Source: Nelumbo lutea (taxonomy: Eukaryota > Streptophyta > Magnoliopsida > Proteales > Nelumbonaceae). Taken from it: a DNA stretch of 64,000 bases. The position numbers and the translations under genes were made by a program. The notes under the pieces were generated by a model. That model was not told where the DNA came from and did not search any database. It saw only the letters and a program-made list of their open reading frames with translations. Shown in pieces: positions 21,933-33,925 of this stretch; position 1 is the stretch's first letter; each line of letters opens with the position of its first letter. The stretch is taken from contig JAKGHH010000006.1 in assembly GCA_022828595.1 (NCBI GenBank), forward strand, positions 15,062,499 through 15,126,498, read 5' to 3'.

Positions 21933-21945
21933 TGGTATTAGAGCC
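21933..21945 (+). other. Primer-binding site of the third copia
   Basis: TGGTATTAGAGCC, one mismatch from the plant copia primer site for initiator Met tRNA, one base after the LTR end. Confidence 0.8.
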
Positions 21946-23627
21946 AAGTTCAAGTCTTGAACCAAATCTGGACCAGATCTGAACCTGTGCAAATGGGCAG
22001 AAACTGTTCTACCCGATTTGCGCAAGTTTGTAGTTTTCTGAGAAATCGGTTCTCAGTATTGGGTGTATAATCTGAAAAAATATTTCTTTATTATTTTGTT
22101 ATAATTGTGGAATAGTTTTGTGGTTGTTTCTTAATTTTTGGGTTGTACGTATGAGGGAGATCGAAATATTTTTGGCTCCAAGATTTATGTGCCCTACATT
22201 TTTTGTTCTATTATTTTGGTCTACAAATAATTTTTTTTATTTTTTAGACAAAATGTATAGGATTTGATCTAATGTAATTAATAGAAAATTAGGTTTTTCT
22301 ATTTTTTACATTGGAAAAAGTGTCGGTTCACGTGGAGGAGAAGAAGACATTCCATTGATACAAGATCAGCAATCTGCAATTTGCAAAAACCAAATTTACT
22401 ATCTGTGATTAACCATTTGTTTTGCAGGTTTGCAATCACACATACAACCCTCTAAATGTAATTCTTGATTGTCTTTAATTGGCTGAATTTTTTTCAAATC
22501 ATAATCTTGAATTATATCTTGTAATGAACACCAAATCCTAGGCTGGTTTGGCCCAAGATTGGTCCAAATTGGTTGGACCAAACTTGTGGCTCAATAGGGG
22601 TCTGTTCTCAGCCCCAAATTCTGATTTGGGCCAAGGGTTTGATAGCCCATTACAAGATGTAATTCGGCCCACCCTGTAAAACCCATTTGTTAAGTTAAAA
22701 CAGCATTGGCCCTATTTTAGCATAAATGCTATATGAGCCAAACTGCCTTTTGCAGTTCAGACCATATACCTAGATAATGTTATATGATAATACTATGGGG
22801 TTTTAATGGGCTGATATAGATTTAACTTAAATTAATTAGGGTTTTTCAATTGATTTGATTGATTAGATCAATTATCATGCATGTGGATATATGTGATATG
22901 TGATGTGCTACGTACATGGGCCATAAGCACTTGGTCCATGTTCATTCATTACTGGCTCTCTACGTGCACTATGGATGAATGCACATCATTGCCATGGTGC
23001 CCTAAAGATCATTAGATGATGTCCCTTTCAATGGGCCTTAGATCAATGGGAGCCACTTTGGTTTGACCTAAATCAGATCTAGGGATGTAACAAATTGTTA
23101 CCTCTAGATATATATATATAATTGCATGTGATAAGGAAATTCATATGATGAAGTCTCTAAAGGCCTTCCATCGTTAGCATGAAGATGGATTTATCAGTAA
23201 TGAGGAGATGCACCATAAAATTAGGTTATCCATTTGCTGGTGAGTCTGCTTGATTGCTTCATAAGATGATAAGAGCGTCATAGACCGACATGGGAGGGGC
23301 TTATTCTAAAATGGAAGACTCTCTCATAGTACTTTGGTGTTCACAAATATGATGGATTTGCACTTATTGGACAAAAAGGTTTAACCTAAAATGGCAATGA
23401 ACCTTGTCTGACAGAGGCCAAAGGGAAAGTTCATAAGATGTGTGGATATGATCCTTCACAAAAAGTGGTGGGACTTTATAGTTGAAACAGTTGGCTCTAT
23501 GCACCATATGTGATTTCCTACATTTCTAGAGACATAACCATGTTCCGTCACTGAGATGGGAGGAAAATCTCAGAGATAAAGAAATGGAAATGGAACATAG
23601 ATTAAAAGAATTTTCTGTGTAAATAAC
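21946..23627 (+). other. Leader of the third copia
   Basis: About 1.7 kb with no domain. It matches the leader of the element at 10831-16600 in reverse complement but lacks the ~1.09 kb insertion found there. Short GGGCC-type motifs recur near 22560-23050. Confidence 0.7.
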
Positions 23628-24076
23628 ATGAATCAATTTAGGTTATGGAATAATAATTTGCATTACCTTTTATTAGAAATGGCAAATGGACAATTAGCGA
23701 TACTATTGGATGATAATAAGCTTAAGGGCCCAAATTATGCTGACTGGTTCTATAACCTTATGTTGGTGTTGAGGTTCGAGAAACTGGACAAGGTAGTCAA
23801 AAACCTTGCATCGAAACATCTAGGTGATAGGGCTTCTGAGGCCCATAGGAGGGAATATCAAGAATGGGAGGAGAATAACTCTCTTGCCCGGTGTTACATT
23901 ATAGTCTCCTTAGACAATCTGATACAAAGATAGTTCGATAAGATCAAATTGTCCAAGGATATTATTGATAGTCTAAAGACCATGTATGAAAAGCATAATC
24001 GTTCTACTCGACAAAAGGTTCTAAAGCTGTTTATGGCCCCTCAAATGACCGAGAGCCAACAGGTTCATGACCATTA
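23628..24076 (+). pseudogene. copia gag, N-terminal half
   Basis: The frame 23628-23933 reads MANGQLAILLDDNKLKGPNY, then ADWFYNLMLVLRFEKLDKVV and WEENNSLARCYIIVSLDN, a UBN2-type Gag. After a TAG at 23931 the reading continues FDKIKLSKDIIDSLKTMYEK to about 24065. It ends abruptly where the 3' LTR begins, so the C-terminal half and zinc knuckle are gone. It is the closest relative of the gag at 12500-13152. Confidence 0.85.
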
Positions 24077-24084
24077 ACATTTAG

Positions 24085-25933
24085 TGTAAATGAATAAAGT
24101 ACATAATTGATTCATGTTATCTATGGTGTGTTTCTGTATAATACCCTTAAACTGTACACTTATGACACTCGTGTTAGTTTAGAATCTTCACAAATGTTGG
24201 ATAGACTTGGGGAGGTTTATCCTGCCATGGTTGACACTGATGTGTGTTTCTGTGTAATACTCTTAAACTTGACACTTATGACACTCGTGTTAGTTTAGAA
24301 TCTTCACAGACGTTGGATAGACCTGGGGAGGTTTATCCTGTCATGGTTGACACTGATGTGTTGCCAAATCGGTTGAGGTGGCTTGTCTTATCTGCTATGA
24401 TGAGAACTAAAGCACATGTAGTGTGGGTTTGCTTGAAACCCTGAACTGGACCATTTTTCAATTATGCCCTGGACCTTGGAGATAGATGGGCAAAATTGGA
24501 AAGTTACACCTAACCCCTAGACTTAATTATGGTACTGCACTAGGTGTTAGATTGGATTGTCTTTCATATGCCAATCAATGAGATCCTTAGCGGGGGTCAA
24601 AACCTGGGTATGTTAAGGTAGTCTAAGAATTCACCTGAGTGGGTGATCATATTAACAGAATCATCCCCTTTGTCAGACAAAATGAATGATCGGGGAATGC
24701 ACTCTTTCTTATGGAAGCCTAAACTACCAATAGTTGATTTCAAACTTGTTAAGATTTATTTTTGCAAAATATATTTATATAGATATACATACATATTATG
24801 GTTTCACAAAATGTTTGCAAAAGGTTTTAAATCCCAAGATCCATGTAAGCAAAGAATGCAACATTGTAACTTGCAGTCGAGAGAGATGTCCTCTATTGTC
24901 TGGCAGTATTTGATCATTATGGGATGAGAGGTTAAGTGTAAGACCATTTAGGGTTTTTACCTAATGGACTAATCTCACTTAAGTTCATAGTCCTTGGGCC
25001 TTCATAAGGTGGCCGCACCCAAGAACCATTTAGTGTAAATATTAGGCTACTAAGAACCCATACTGATGGGCTCAGGGGTTTCTTTGTTTTTAGTAGTGAA
25101 TTTGGCTAGGCCTTGTAACAAAGGTTAGGTTGAACTCATATGGAGTTTGTGGAGATCAATGTTATTGTCCCACGCCATACAAAGAGAGCCAAGGTAGCCA
25201 ACAAATTAAAGGAGAGTGAGCCTAATGACTTAATGGGCCTAAAGCCCAATTCGAACTGGCTTAATGAGATTAATAAGAGATGGGCAAATTTGAGTTTAGA
25301 TCTGCTTCTAGATCAGCAAGAGGATAAGATATGTCTTATCCACTTAGGAGTTTTGATCCAAATAAAGATTTGGATCGAAAAACCCTCTCCTGGTATGATT
25401 AGGAAGCTGAAGCAAGAAGGTTTATAAATAGAGGGAGAAGTCCTTCTGTGGAACATTTTTGCAAATCCCAGATCTTCTCTCTGTTCTTGCCACCATATCC
25501 AGTTCGATCTCCACATTCTTTGACTGATCAAGAATTATTGATTTTGATTCTTGCTAGAATAATCAGATCTAAAATTGTGCTCACATCCCCTGCATGATCC
25601 TTGCTGAAGGATTCCAATTCTTATAGAAGAATTGCTCTGTTGATCCTGCCTCACCCTAAGCTGTCATATTCAGTGGAGGTGGGATTTGGTACCCTCTTTG
25701 GGCATGAACACCTACATTGGGAGCTACTTGCGTGGATTCCGTATCAGGTATATCCCTCCCTTAATCTTGTTTTCTGATTTGGTCTGGTTTGTTTCAAGAA
25801 CAAACCTTGAAAAATGCATTTTTTTCTAAATCAGTGAATAGGATTCCCGAAAGGGAGAAAGAAATTTTTTGAAATTTCGCCCAGCCACCCAGCATGGTTC
25901 GGCCATCCATATGATGGATCTCCCTTCCTTTCA
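24085..25933 (+). repeat. 3' LTR of the third copia
   Basis: It aligns with the 5' LTR but lacks the first ~50 bases and carries an internal tandem duplication of 116 bp (24127-24242 and 24243-24358). It ends CTTCCTTTCA at 25933. Differences from the 5' LTR are numerous, so the insertion is not recent. Confidence 0.8.
24127..24358 (+). repeat. 116 bp tandem duplication inside the 3' LTR
   Basis: Two adjoining units each start TGTGTTTCTGT and end GTTGACACTGA. The 5' LTR and the LTR at 27099 have a single unit, so this arose in this LTR after insertion. Confidence 0.85.
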
Positions 25934-27098
25934 CCAAACTCCCTTCCGCATGACTGAAATTAATCTAAAAAGCTAATACACTGAGCAACTCGATATTGCA
26001 TCTTCAGAGGAAACCTTTACTAGAGGTCACATAGCACTTGAAGTGTCTTGCCCCAATGATGTTGAGTACGTGCTCCAAGCGATACATGAAGGAATCTGTG
26101 GTGGTCACCCCGATGCTTAAACTCTTGCACACAAATCTCTCCGATAAGCGTATTTTTGGCCAACCATGAAGAAAGATGTTGCACAACTCATGCAGAAGTG
26201 TGCCTATTGTCAAAGGCATTCCAATTTACTCCACTAACCAGTGGTCCACTTAACACCGATTAACAGTCCATTGCCTTTTGTTTAGTGGGGCATGGACATC
26301 ATCGACGTCTTTTTTCCTATAGCCAAGGACCCATGATCAACTCCCTAGCTTAGCACAAGAGTCGAACTAGTTGAGGATCACAACTAGCCCATTAAGGATT
26401 TGCCAACCAGCTCCTATGTGTGCAAGCACCACTAAGCTCCCCAATTGTTATAAGAGCTCAGAAGTGCCTCATCTAGCTCGGCTTAGGAGGACTGAGAGCC
26501 ATTGAATGGGTGCCCTCGCCCCGCTTGAGGACAAGTAAAAAACCTTGGCTGCTTAAAAATTAAGGCCAAGTTAAAGTCCTCAGCTCGCTCGAATCCCAAG
26601 GTCACCCCTAGATAAGTGCTTTGAAATAAAGGAAAAAGAGTAAGAGTTGGGTAGAAGTAGAAAACACTTCATTTCATTTGTCCTAGAAAAAAAATTTCCC
26701 CATCCTCAGGTTACTCGATAACCTCTCCCTCCTTAGCCTAATTTCCTACTTGGGGATGTAGGGGTTGATTGGGAGGTTCAAGGTTGAGCACTACTTTGGC
26801 CACCTCTAGGAGCATCTCGACCACCTTCTTTTGGTAGCGCTCGAACTGAAATATGTAGAAGTCAAAGGCAAAGTCATATGACTCCTACTTGTACTACGTT
26901 AAAACATGGAAATCCTTGACTACTTGACTCCTGGCCTCCTCGAGAACCAAGCCCCGAGCCTCCTCAACCGCAAGAGCCTACCTCTTGACCTATTATGCGG
27001 TAGCCTTGAGTTCAACCAGCTGCTTCTTCAACTAGCGGGCCTGCTTATCCTCGACCTTCACCTTGGCCTTCTTTGTATCTAGCACAGCCTTTATGGCT
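25934..27098 (+). mobile_element. Block B gypsy remnant, second part (integrase to antisense ORF)
   Basis: The integrase zinc region (about 26030-26220) has CAYCQRH and the WGMDII start of the core at 26288, then the same break as in block A near 26330. The joint (26335-26690) follows, then on the minus strand the C-terminal part of the antisense ORF (26700-27095) with the lysine/alanine-rich coiled coil. At 27099 an LTR interrupts the antisense ORF, which resumes at 30326. All frames are broken. Confidence 0.8.
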
Positions 27099-27375
27099 TG
27101 TTAAATAGTGTATGCCCTTATCTCCAATCAGATCAATGTATAGATACATTTATTATAAATGAATAAAAGTACATTATTGTTTCATGTTGATATTGGTATG
27201 TTTCTACAAAATTACCCCTTAAATTGGACACTTATAAGATTCATGTTAGTTTAGAATGTTCTAAGCCATTGGATAGACTTTGGGAGTTTATCCTGCCAAG
27301 GCTGACATTGTTGTGCTACCAAAGAAGTTGGGGCAACTTGTCCCAGCTGCTAGGGTTAGACCTGAAGCACATGTA

Positions 27376-29060
27376 TGAAGGGATGAGAGATTCATTATAT
27401 GGATGACTGAACCCTACAGGTAGGTTGGGCGAAATTTCAAAAATTTCTCTCTCATGTGGGAATCACATTCCCAATTTTAGAAAACTACATTTTCAAATAT
27501 CAATCTTTAATCTAAACCAGACCAGATCTGAATCCAAAAAGGGAGTGGAGGGTTATACTAGATACGTAATAATAATAACCTCTAATGAAAGTGTTCACGC
27601 CCAAGGAAAGGTCCAAAGACTTCTTTCACCGAAGATGACACGGTGCAGGATGAAGCAGAATCAACAGGATGGCTCTTCAATAAGAACATGATTCTTCAAC
27701 AAGAATCTGACGGAGGGCTAGTTTGCATGACTTTTGATTACCTTTTCTGCCAAAAGGTAATATCAATAACACTTCTTGATCGCTCCCATAGGTGGAGATC
27801 GAATTGGTATGTCGGCAAGAGCAGGGAGAAGAAGACAGTGCAGTCAAACTATGTTGTCTCTCTCTCTGGAATTCAGCAATCTAACAGATTTCTATTCTGT
27901 ACTGAGGGTTTGCCTTGCTATCCTATTTATAGCCTTAAAGAGATGTTCTACTAATCCCATTAGGAGTTTCCTAATCCAAATCTTGTATTTGGATCTGGAC
28001 TCTCTTTAAGAGATAAGGATAATCCCTTATCTATAGATAAAGATCAGCCCTCATAATCTAATTAGGAGTTTCCTGATCCAAATCTCTATTTGGATCTGAA
28101 CTCTCTAAGTGGATAAAAATAATCTATTATCCTATCTGTTAATCTAAATCCCAGAACCGCCTCGTTTTAATTAATCTCATTAAGCCAGTTCGAATTGGGC
28201 TTTAGGCCCATTAAGTCCATCTGCTCACTTACCCTCTAAACTGATGCCCAGTTGGGTTCAGCCCAGCCTCTGTTACAAGGCCTGGCCGAATTCAATGTAT
28301 GAGACAATGAACCCCTGAGCCCATCACCATGGGCTCTTAATAGGCCCAATATTTACATTAAATGGTCATTGGGTCAAGCCACCTTATAAAAACCCAAGGA
28401 CTGTGGGCAGATGCAAGATTAGCCCATCAGGTATTACCTTCAATGGTTTTACACTTAACCTCTCAGCCCATAATGATCAAACACTGGCCAACAAGAGAGA
28501 ACCTCTCCCTCGGCTATAAGTTACAGTGTTGCAAATGGGTTGATCCTGTCACTATGATCACCCACTCAGATGAATTCTCAGACTGTCCCAACATACCTAG
28601 GTTGTGACCCCCTCTAAGGATCTCATTGATTGACATATCAAAGACAGCTCAATCCAACACCTAGTGCAGTATCATAATCGAATCTAGGGGTTAAGTGTAA
28701 TATTCCAGCTTTGCCCATCTTTCTCAAAGGTCTAGGGCAATAATGGAATTCTGGTCTGGTTCAGGGTTTCAAGAAAACTCACACTGCATGTACCACAGGT
28801 CTCACCCTAGTAGTTGAGATAAGCCACCCCAACCAACTTGGCGACACATCAATGTCAGCCTTGGCGGGATAAATCTCCCTAGATCTATCCAACGGCTGTG
28901 AAGATTCTAAACTAACACGAGTCTCATATGTGTTCAGTTTAAGAGTATTATACAGAAACACGCCATAATAACATGAATCAAATATGTACTTTATTCATTT
29001 ACATTAAATGTCATAATGTAAATCATTCTGATTGGAGCTAAGCGCATACATTGTCTAACA
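27376..29060 (-). mobile_element. Solo LTR, 1685 bp, TSD ATGTA
   Basis: On the minus strand it starts TGTTAGACAATG (at 29060) and ends CATCCCTTCA (at 27376). ATGTA flanks it at 27371-27375 and 29061-29065, the 5 bp duplication expected of an LTR element. There is no primer site, internal region or second LTR: a product of LTR-LTR recombination. It lies head-to-head inside an LTR of its own family. Short frames inside (for example 27425-27691) have no recognisable domain. Confidence 0.9.
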
Positions 29061-29333
29061 ATGTAGTGTGTGTTTGGTCAAAACACTGAACTTGGATCAT
29101 TTTCCAGCTATGCCCTTGACCTTGGACATTGATGAGCAAAACTGAAAAGTTACACATAACCCCTAGACTTAATTATGGCACTGCACTGGATACATTGTCT
29201 AACAATGTAGTGTGTGTTTGGTCAAAACACTGAACTTGGATCATTTTTCAGCTATGCCCTTGACCTTGGAGATTGATGAGCAAAACTGAAAAGTTACACA
29301 TAACCCCTAGACTTAATTATGGCACTGCACTAG
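29046..29333 (+). repeat. 144 bp tandem duplication carrying an LTR tip
   Basis: 29046-29189 and 29190-29333 are nearly identical. Each contains the last 15 bases of the solo LTR, its ATGTA duplication and ~125 bases of the outer LTR. The duplication therefore happened after the solo LTR's parent element inserted. Confidence 0.9.
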
Positions 29334-30325
29334 GTGTTAGATTGGATTGTCTTTGATATATCAATCAGTGAGATCCTTTGAGGTTCAAAACCTAGGTATA
29401 TTAGGGCAGTCTAAGAATCTAACTGAGTGGGTGATATAATAATAGGATCGACCCCTTTGTTAGACAAAGTGAATGATAGGGTTTACACTCTCTCTGATGG
29501 AAACCTAAACTGCTAGCACTGGATTTCAACTGTGTTTGAGATTTGGTTTTGCAATATATATTATGTTTTATAAAAGATGTTTGCAAAAAGTTTTAATTCC
29601 TGGGATCCATCCGAGCAAAGAGTGTGACACTACACCTTGCAACCAGGGGAGAGGTCATTCCCTATAAGGTGGTGTTTAATCATTATGAGCCAAGAGGTTA
29701 AGTGTAAGAGACCATTAAGGGTTGATTACATAATGGGCTTTATCTTACTTAAGTTCATTATCCTTGGGTCTTCATAAGATGGCTGAATTCAATGATCATT
29801 CAAGTGTAAATGTTGGGCTCATTTTGAACCCATAATGATGTGCTCAGGGGTTCACTGCATTTAGTAGTGAATTCGGTTAGGCATTTTCATAGAGGCTGAA
29901 CTGAACCCATGGGGGCTTATGTGAAGTCATTGTGGGGTCCCACACCATACAGATCGAACCTTAATTGTCCAAATAACACTCTTGGGTCGTGAGCCATATA
30001 ACTAATGGGCCTAAAGCCCATAATTGATATGATTAATTAAGATGTTACATGAATACTTAAGTTGTCATGTAACATGGGTGAATCTGGATTTGGATATGAG
30101 TATGGAGACCCATTCTCTTAAGAGGATAAGACCTATCTCTTGATAGAGTCTAGATCCAAATAAAGATTTGGATAAACCTCCTAATTCAATTAGGAGAGGT
30201 TCTCCATAAAGGATAAAAGAAGAAGAGATCGAACTATTCAATATCTCTCTATGAATTCTACTTTCTCTCTTGTTCTCTTGTCACCCAAGAAACCTTAGTT
30301 CGATCTCAGTTTTCGAAAGAAGAAT

Positions 30326-31075
30326 ACCCTAGTTGATCTCCTCACACACCCTCTCTCCGTCCAGGGTGCTAGTAAGCCGGACCTTCTAGTTCAATCGATA
30401 GATTGAACTCTCACCCTCTAGAGTCTAGGATCTCGGTGGCAATGCAGGATGAGGAGGACTTGTCTCCCTCTGGTGTCTGAGTCAACCTCTAGCACCTTCT
30501 CATAGAGGCACTTCAAAGGCCGAGGAGGTACCACCTCCTTGTAAAGCCACTTCAACGCCGTCTTCTTCCGATTTTGTACACACTGAAGGTGACGAAATTG
30601 AGCCGCCTTGGCTCTTTCTTTATCTAACTCCTTGACTAATTTTTGGTGACCCTCTATCGGCAGCATTTTCAAGTCTATAAAAAAGAAATAGTTGATCAAT
30701 ACATCTTAATGAAGCAAAGGCAGAATAGGATAGTGGTACAACGTCGTTACCATGCTGAGTTGGTCACAGTTTCGCACTAATCAACCGAGCCTCGAGTGTG
30801 TACTCCATCATGCTGATCCAAAGATTGACCATTTTACCTAATGTCTCCCACTCCTCATAGGTCAGACACTTGGTCACAAGCACTTCCACTTTAGTAACTG
30901 GGGTCATCAGCTTCAATCTTAGGGACCATCCTCTCTTTCGACTCATGAAGTACTTGCCCTTCCACCTATGGACGGAAGAAGGGCACCCTCCAAAACTTTT
31001 AGATTCTGTCGAACCAAGAAGTAGTAGAACCCCGACTGACCAAGCTTCTTTAGGAATAACAAGGTACGAAACAAG
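30326..31075 (-). pseudogene. Antisense ORF of the gypsy element, N-terminal part, block B
   Basis: Read downward from 31075 it matches 5947-6600 in block A: a PSSVHRWKGKYF-type stretch, KVEVLVTKCLTYEEWETL, a SAKL motif and LPIEGHQKLVKELDKERAK. The hAT-like element of block A is absent here (single GATTGAAC near 30405). Frames are broken at several places. Confidence 0.6.
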
Positions 31076-31872
31076 TTAAAGGTAGTGAGTGAGTGTTCTA
31101 CTGTTGGCGATTGGCAACATTAGTATGTGGTGAAGAATAGAAGAAGAATATCGTTTATTCAACCATATCTCATGATTTCGTAGTAAGCCATGTAAATCAT
31201 CAATTGTAAGAGAGCAAAAGTCCAAATTTGTGGTGATTGATGTGATGAAAGATTCATAATCAGCACTGAAACCATGTAATGCACATTGAAAAGACCTCAA
31301 GGATGTACTGGATCGCTTGAAGCCTGCAAATTGATCAGCTATGTTTTTTACCAGTTTGGATCTAGTAGGCACAACGTTGTAACCACGTTCAACAAGTACT
31401 TAAAAAATTTTGACACCTGTCCCTTAAAAAAGATTAAAACTCACTTATGACACTTGTCAAAATACATGTAAAGTGTTCATTTAATGTGCTTATATGTTGT
31501 GCCTAGTAAATCCGGTCATGTTTTTTACTTGTTGAATGTATTATATTATGGTGGATGATCCCTTCTTGATAATCATTAATAGAAATCAAAGTTGGAGTAT
31601 TCTAGCGGGTGAAGGAGAGCATAGGCGTTCTCTAAGGCTACGTTTGGTTTGAAGGAAAAGGTTGGGAAAGATGGTTTCCCTACCTTTCCCTACCTTTTCC
31701 TTCAAACCAAACACAACTTAAAGCTTCCCAAACCGAATGAGAAATGCGCAATCCAAAGTTGGAGTATTCTGGGTTGATATTCTTAGTTGGATTTGTTGAA
31801 TCAGCAACTTCTTTGAGAGGACAATTGATGGAGCCATCGATGATTCCTTCTATAGATAATGTGTTATGTTGG
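31076..31872 (-). pseudogene. copia gag fragment, block B
   Basis: The same fragment as at 6608-7740. The minus-strand reading gives RSFQCALHGFSADYESF, TTNLDFCSLTIDDLHGLL and a separate piece SIEGIIDGSINCPLKEVADS with NPTKNINPEYS. The palindromic mini-element is at 31633-31720. It is shorter than the block A copy at its right end. Confidence 0.75.
31633..31720. repeat. Palindromic mini-element, block B copy
   Basis: GTTTGGTTTGAAGGAAAAGG and its inverse form an 88 bp hairpin, slightly longer than the block A copy (7188-7265) by an extra CCCTACCTTT-like unit. Confidence 0.5.
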
Positions 31873-32236
31873 ACATCACACATTAACTTGACACCAGTTG
31901 CATGGTCAGAGAATCAGGCCCTACCAGTGAGAAGGTCCCACCTATGTAGTGCCGACAATGGCCCGGCGATCTCGATGAACCAGTTCTGAACTAATTGGTC
32001 CAGAAATAATAATCCCATGATTATTATTGATAGTTATACTTGTAGGTTGTAATTTGATAACATATTTATTGACACATAAATATCATATGTTTTAATAGAT
32101 CATGAAAAAATACACATTAGAATGGATGCCTTTGTAATAAGCGATAATTATGATCCTGTTTGGCAAATCTATTTGAAAGATCTAATGAGCTTTTAAAAGC
32201 CCAAAAGACCAAAAACTATCTTTTTCTTGTTTGGAA
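31873..32236. other. AT-rich intergenic stretch
   Basis: No gene seen. It does not match block A beyond 31880. It ends at a GTTTGGAA target site. Confidence 0.4.
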
Positions 32237-33222
32237 CAAGGTTTTAAGTACCAAAATGCAAGGTGTATCAAAAAGATAATTTTAAGAGACATATTGGGAT
32301 ACGTTTTAGATACACATGGATACAGAAAAAATCAAAATACGCATAAATATATTAAAAAATTCAAATAAATCATAAAAAATATATTATTAACAATGCTTAC
32401 AAGTTTTATATGAATGTAAGAAACCATAATTTTATTTTTTTTATAAAATGTGACATTGAGACAAGATTAGTAGTACTTGAAAAATGATGGGATAACTAAA
32501 ATGTGAAAAAACAAAACAAAAACTAAAACATTAATGTATATACATCAATTTTCAAATAACCGATATAATTATCTTATTATTTATTAATATATAAATTTTA
32601 ATAATTAATTTCAGTATTTATTAATAAGCACTACTAAGAAAAGAAAAACAATCGTCTTAAAACTAAAAATGCATGTAATTACAACAAACAAATTGGAGAG
32701 ATTTGGTGGAAAAATTATGTGCACTAAAATTTGGTGACCAGGATTCAAATCTTACTATTGTTAAAATTTGTAGATTTTACACCAACAAAACGAAATTAAT
32801 GAGAGAGAGTCGTTAAATAATAAAATTAATGAGATGTGTGATTAGGCACTAAAATTCAAATTTAAATTTAGATTTACCTTAAATATAGGAGTAATTAACT
32901 AACTAACGAAAAAGTTAGACTTAAATAGATACATAATAAAAGACATTAATGAGAGAAGTTCGGTGTTAAATATAGATTAATTGAATCAAGAGAACCAAAA
33001 CAATTCAGTTTGTGTCAATACAGATCCAAAACTGGGAACCAAAACGATTCAATTTGTTTAGGCCGATACAGATCCAAAGCAGCCTGATACAGGCCTGTAT
33101 CAGCCAATACATACAAAAAGAAACAGAATACATGAATTTTACATGTTCCGTGTATCGGTTTCTTATGAAAACGGTATGCATCAAACGATACAAACTGATA
33201 CATTACGATATCTTAAACCTTG
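32237..33222. mobile_element. hAT-like non-autonomous element, 986 bp
   Basis: Ends are CAAGGTTTTAAGTACC and, inverted, CAAGGTTTAAGATATC. The flanks GTTTGGAA (32229-32236) and GTTTGGAT (33223-33230) are an 8 bp duplication with one mismatch. The interior is AT-rich with repeated GATACA/TGTATC motifs near both ends that could pair. There is no transposase; the frames at 33005-33338 are on both strands of the same palindromic DNA and are not genes. Confidence 0.75.
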
Positions 33223-33925
33223 GTTTGGATAATGAAAGCCCATTAGACCAAAAGATAAGATATGCATACCCATACCCATATAATTTGGGTCAGTTCAGCT
33301 TTGTTGGTTCACAGCCCTTTGCCGCCTACGAAAGATAAATTCTAAGCCCATTCTTATTAATTGCGTAGAACACAACGTACCAGCGGGTTGCAATTGTTTG
33401 TTTTCTTTTCATAAATGAGGATCTGATGTGGTATGTTTGGTATTTTATATGGAGTGATTTAATAATTGAAGGTCGCTACCAGGGGAAAAAATCGTTAAAT
33501 ATAAATTATGTATTGGGGAAAAACATGATCCTGCAAGCAGAAACAACACCGACCTTCCATTGAACAACAACAATCTGGCCAACAAAAACCAATCTAACCA
33601 ATCTGCCAAAGAAAAGGCAACACCGACGTCCACCTAAATCCCAAGAAACTCAATCTTTACCATTTCCCGCTAGATTCATATGCATTCTTCCTAAATTAAT
33701 ACAATTCTCTTCTATTTAAACCTAATAGTCTAATACCGTAAAGTAACTAACTGTTCAGAGCTTCAAGCCCAGTGGCATGCTCCCTTGAGCCAGCCACATA
33801 TTTTCCAATTGACATCGCCAACAAATTTTCAAAATTTTTGGTATCCAATGTCCACATAGGAAAAAATGAAGAAATTCAAATTTCTTATGCTTGTGTTACC
33901 TTAAATAGCAAAAGTAGCAATTTAC
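33223..33925 (-). other. Downstream region / 3' UTR of the FMP32-like gene
   Basis: No separate gene. From 33340 on it matches block A (9781-10427), consistent with 3' UTR and flanking DNA of the gene duplicated with its last exons. No obvious poly(A) signal was singled out. Confidence 0.5.

Larger units (their letters stand above)
20168..25933 (+). mobile_element. Third copia: two LTRs and gag, pol deleted
   Basis: Layout: 5' LTR (20168-21931), primer site, long leader, N-terminal gag (23668-24076), then directly the 3' LTR (about 24085-25933). All of protease, integrase, RT and RNase H is missing. The gag-to-LTR joint also lacks the first ~50 bases of the 3' LTR. It sits inside block-B gypsy. 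Same family as the elements at 10831-16600 and 27099-30325. Confidence 0.85.
27099..30325 (+). mobile_element. LTR of the same copia family, split by a solo LTR
   Basis: The plus-strand LTR starts TGTTAAATAGTG at 27099 and runs to 27375, then resumes at 29061 and continues to about 30325. Continuity is shown by comparison with the LTR at 20168 (GCACATGTA joins ATGTAGTG). Its right edge abuts block-B gypsy at CCCTAGTTGATC, and ~190 bases present in block A (5414-5607) are missing there, so the right end was lost or the insertion was accompanied by a deletion. No internal region remains. Confidence 0.7.

Noticed and set aside
27425..28009. Frames of 77-103 codons in the solo LTR
   Set aside because: They lie wholly in LTR DNA, overlap one another and have no domain or start context.
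33005..33338. Overlapping frames on both strands inside the hAT-like element
   Set aside because: They mirror each other because the DNA is palindromic (GATACA/TGTATC). No domain is present.
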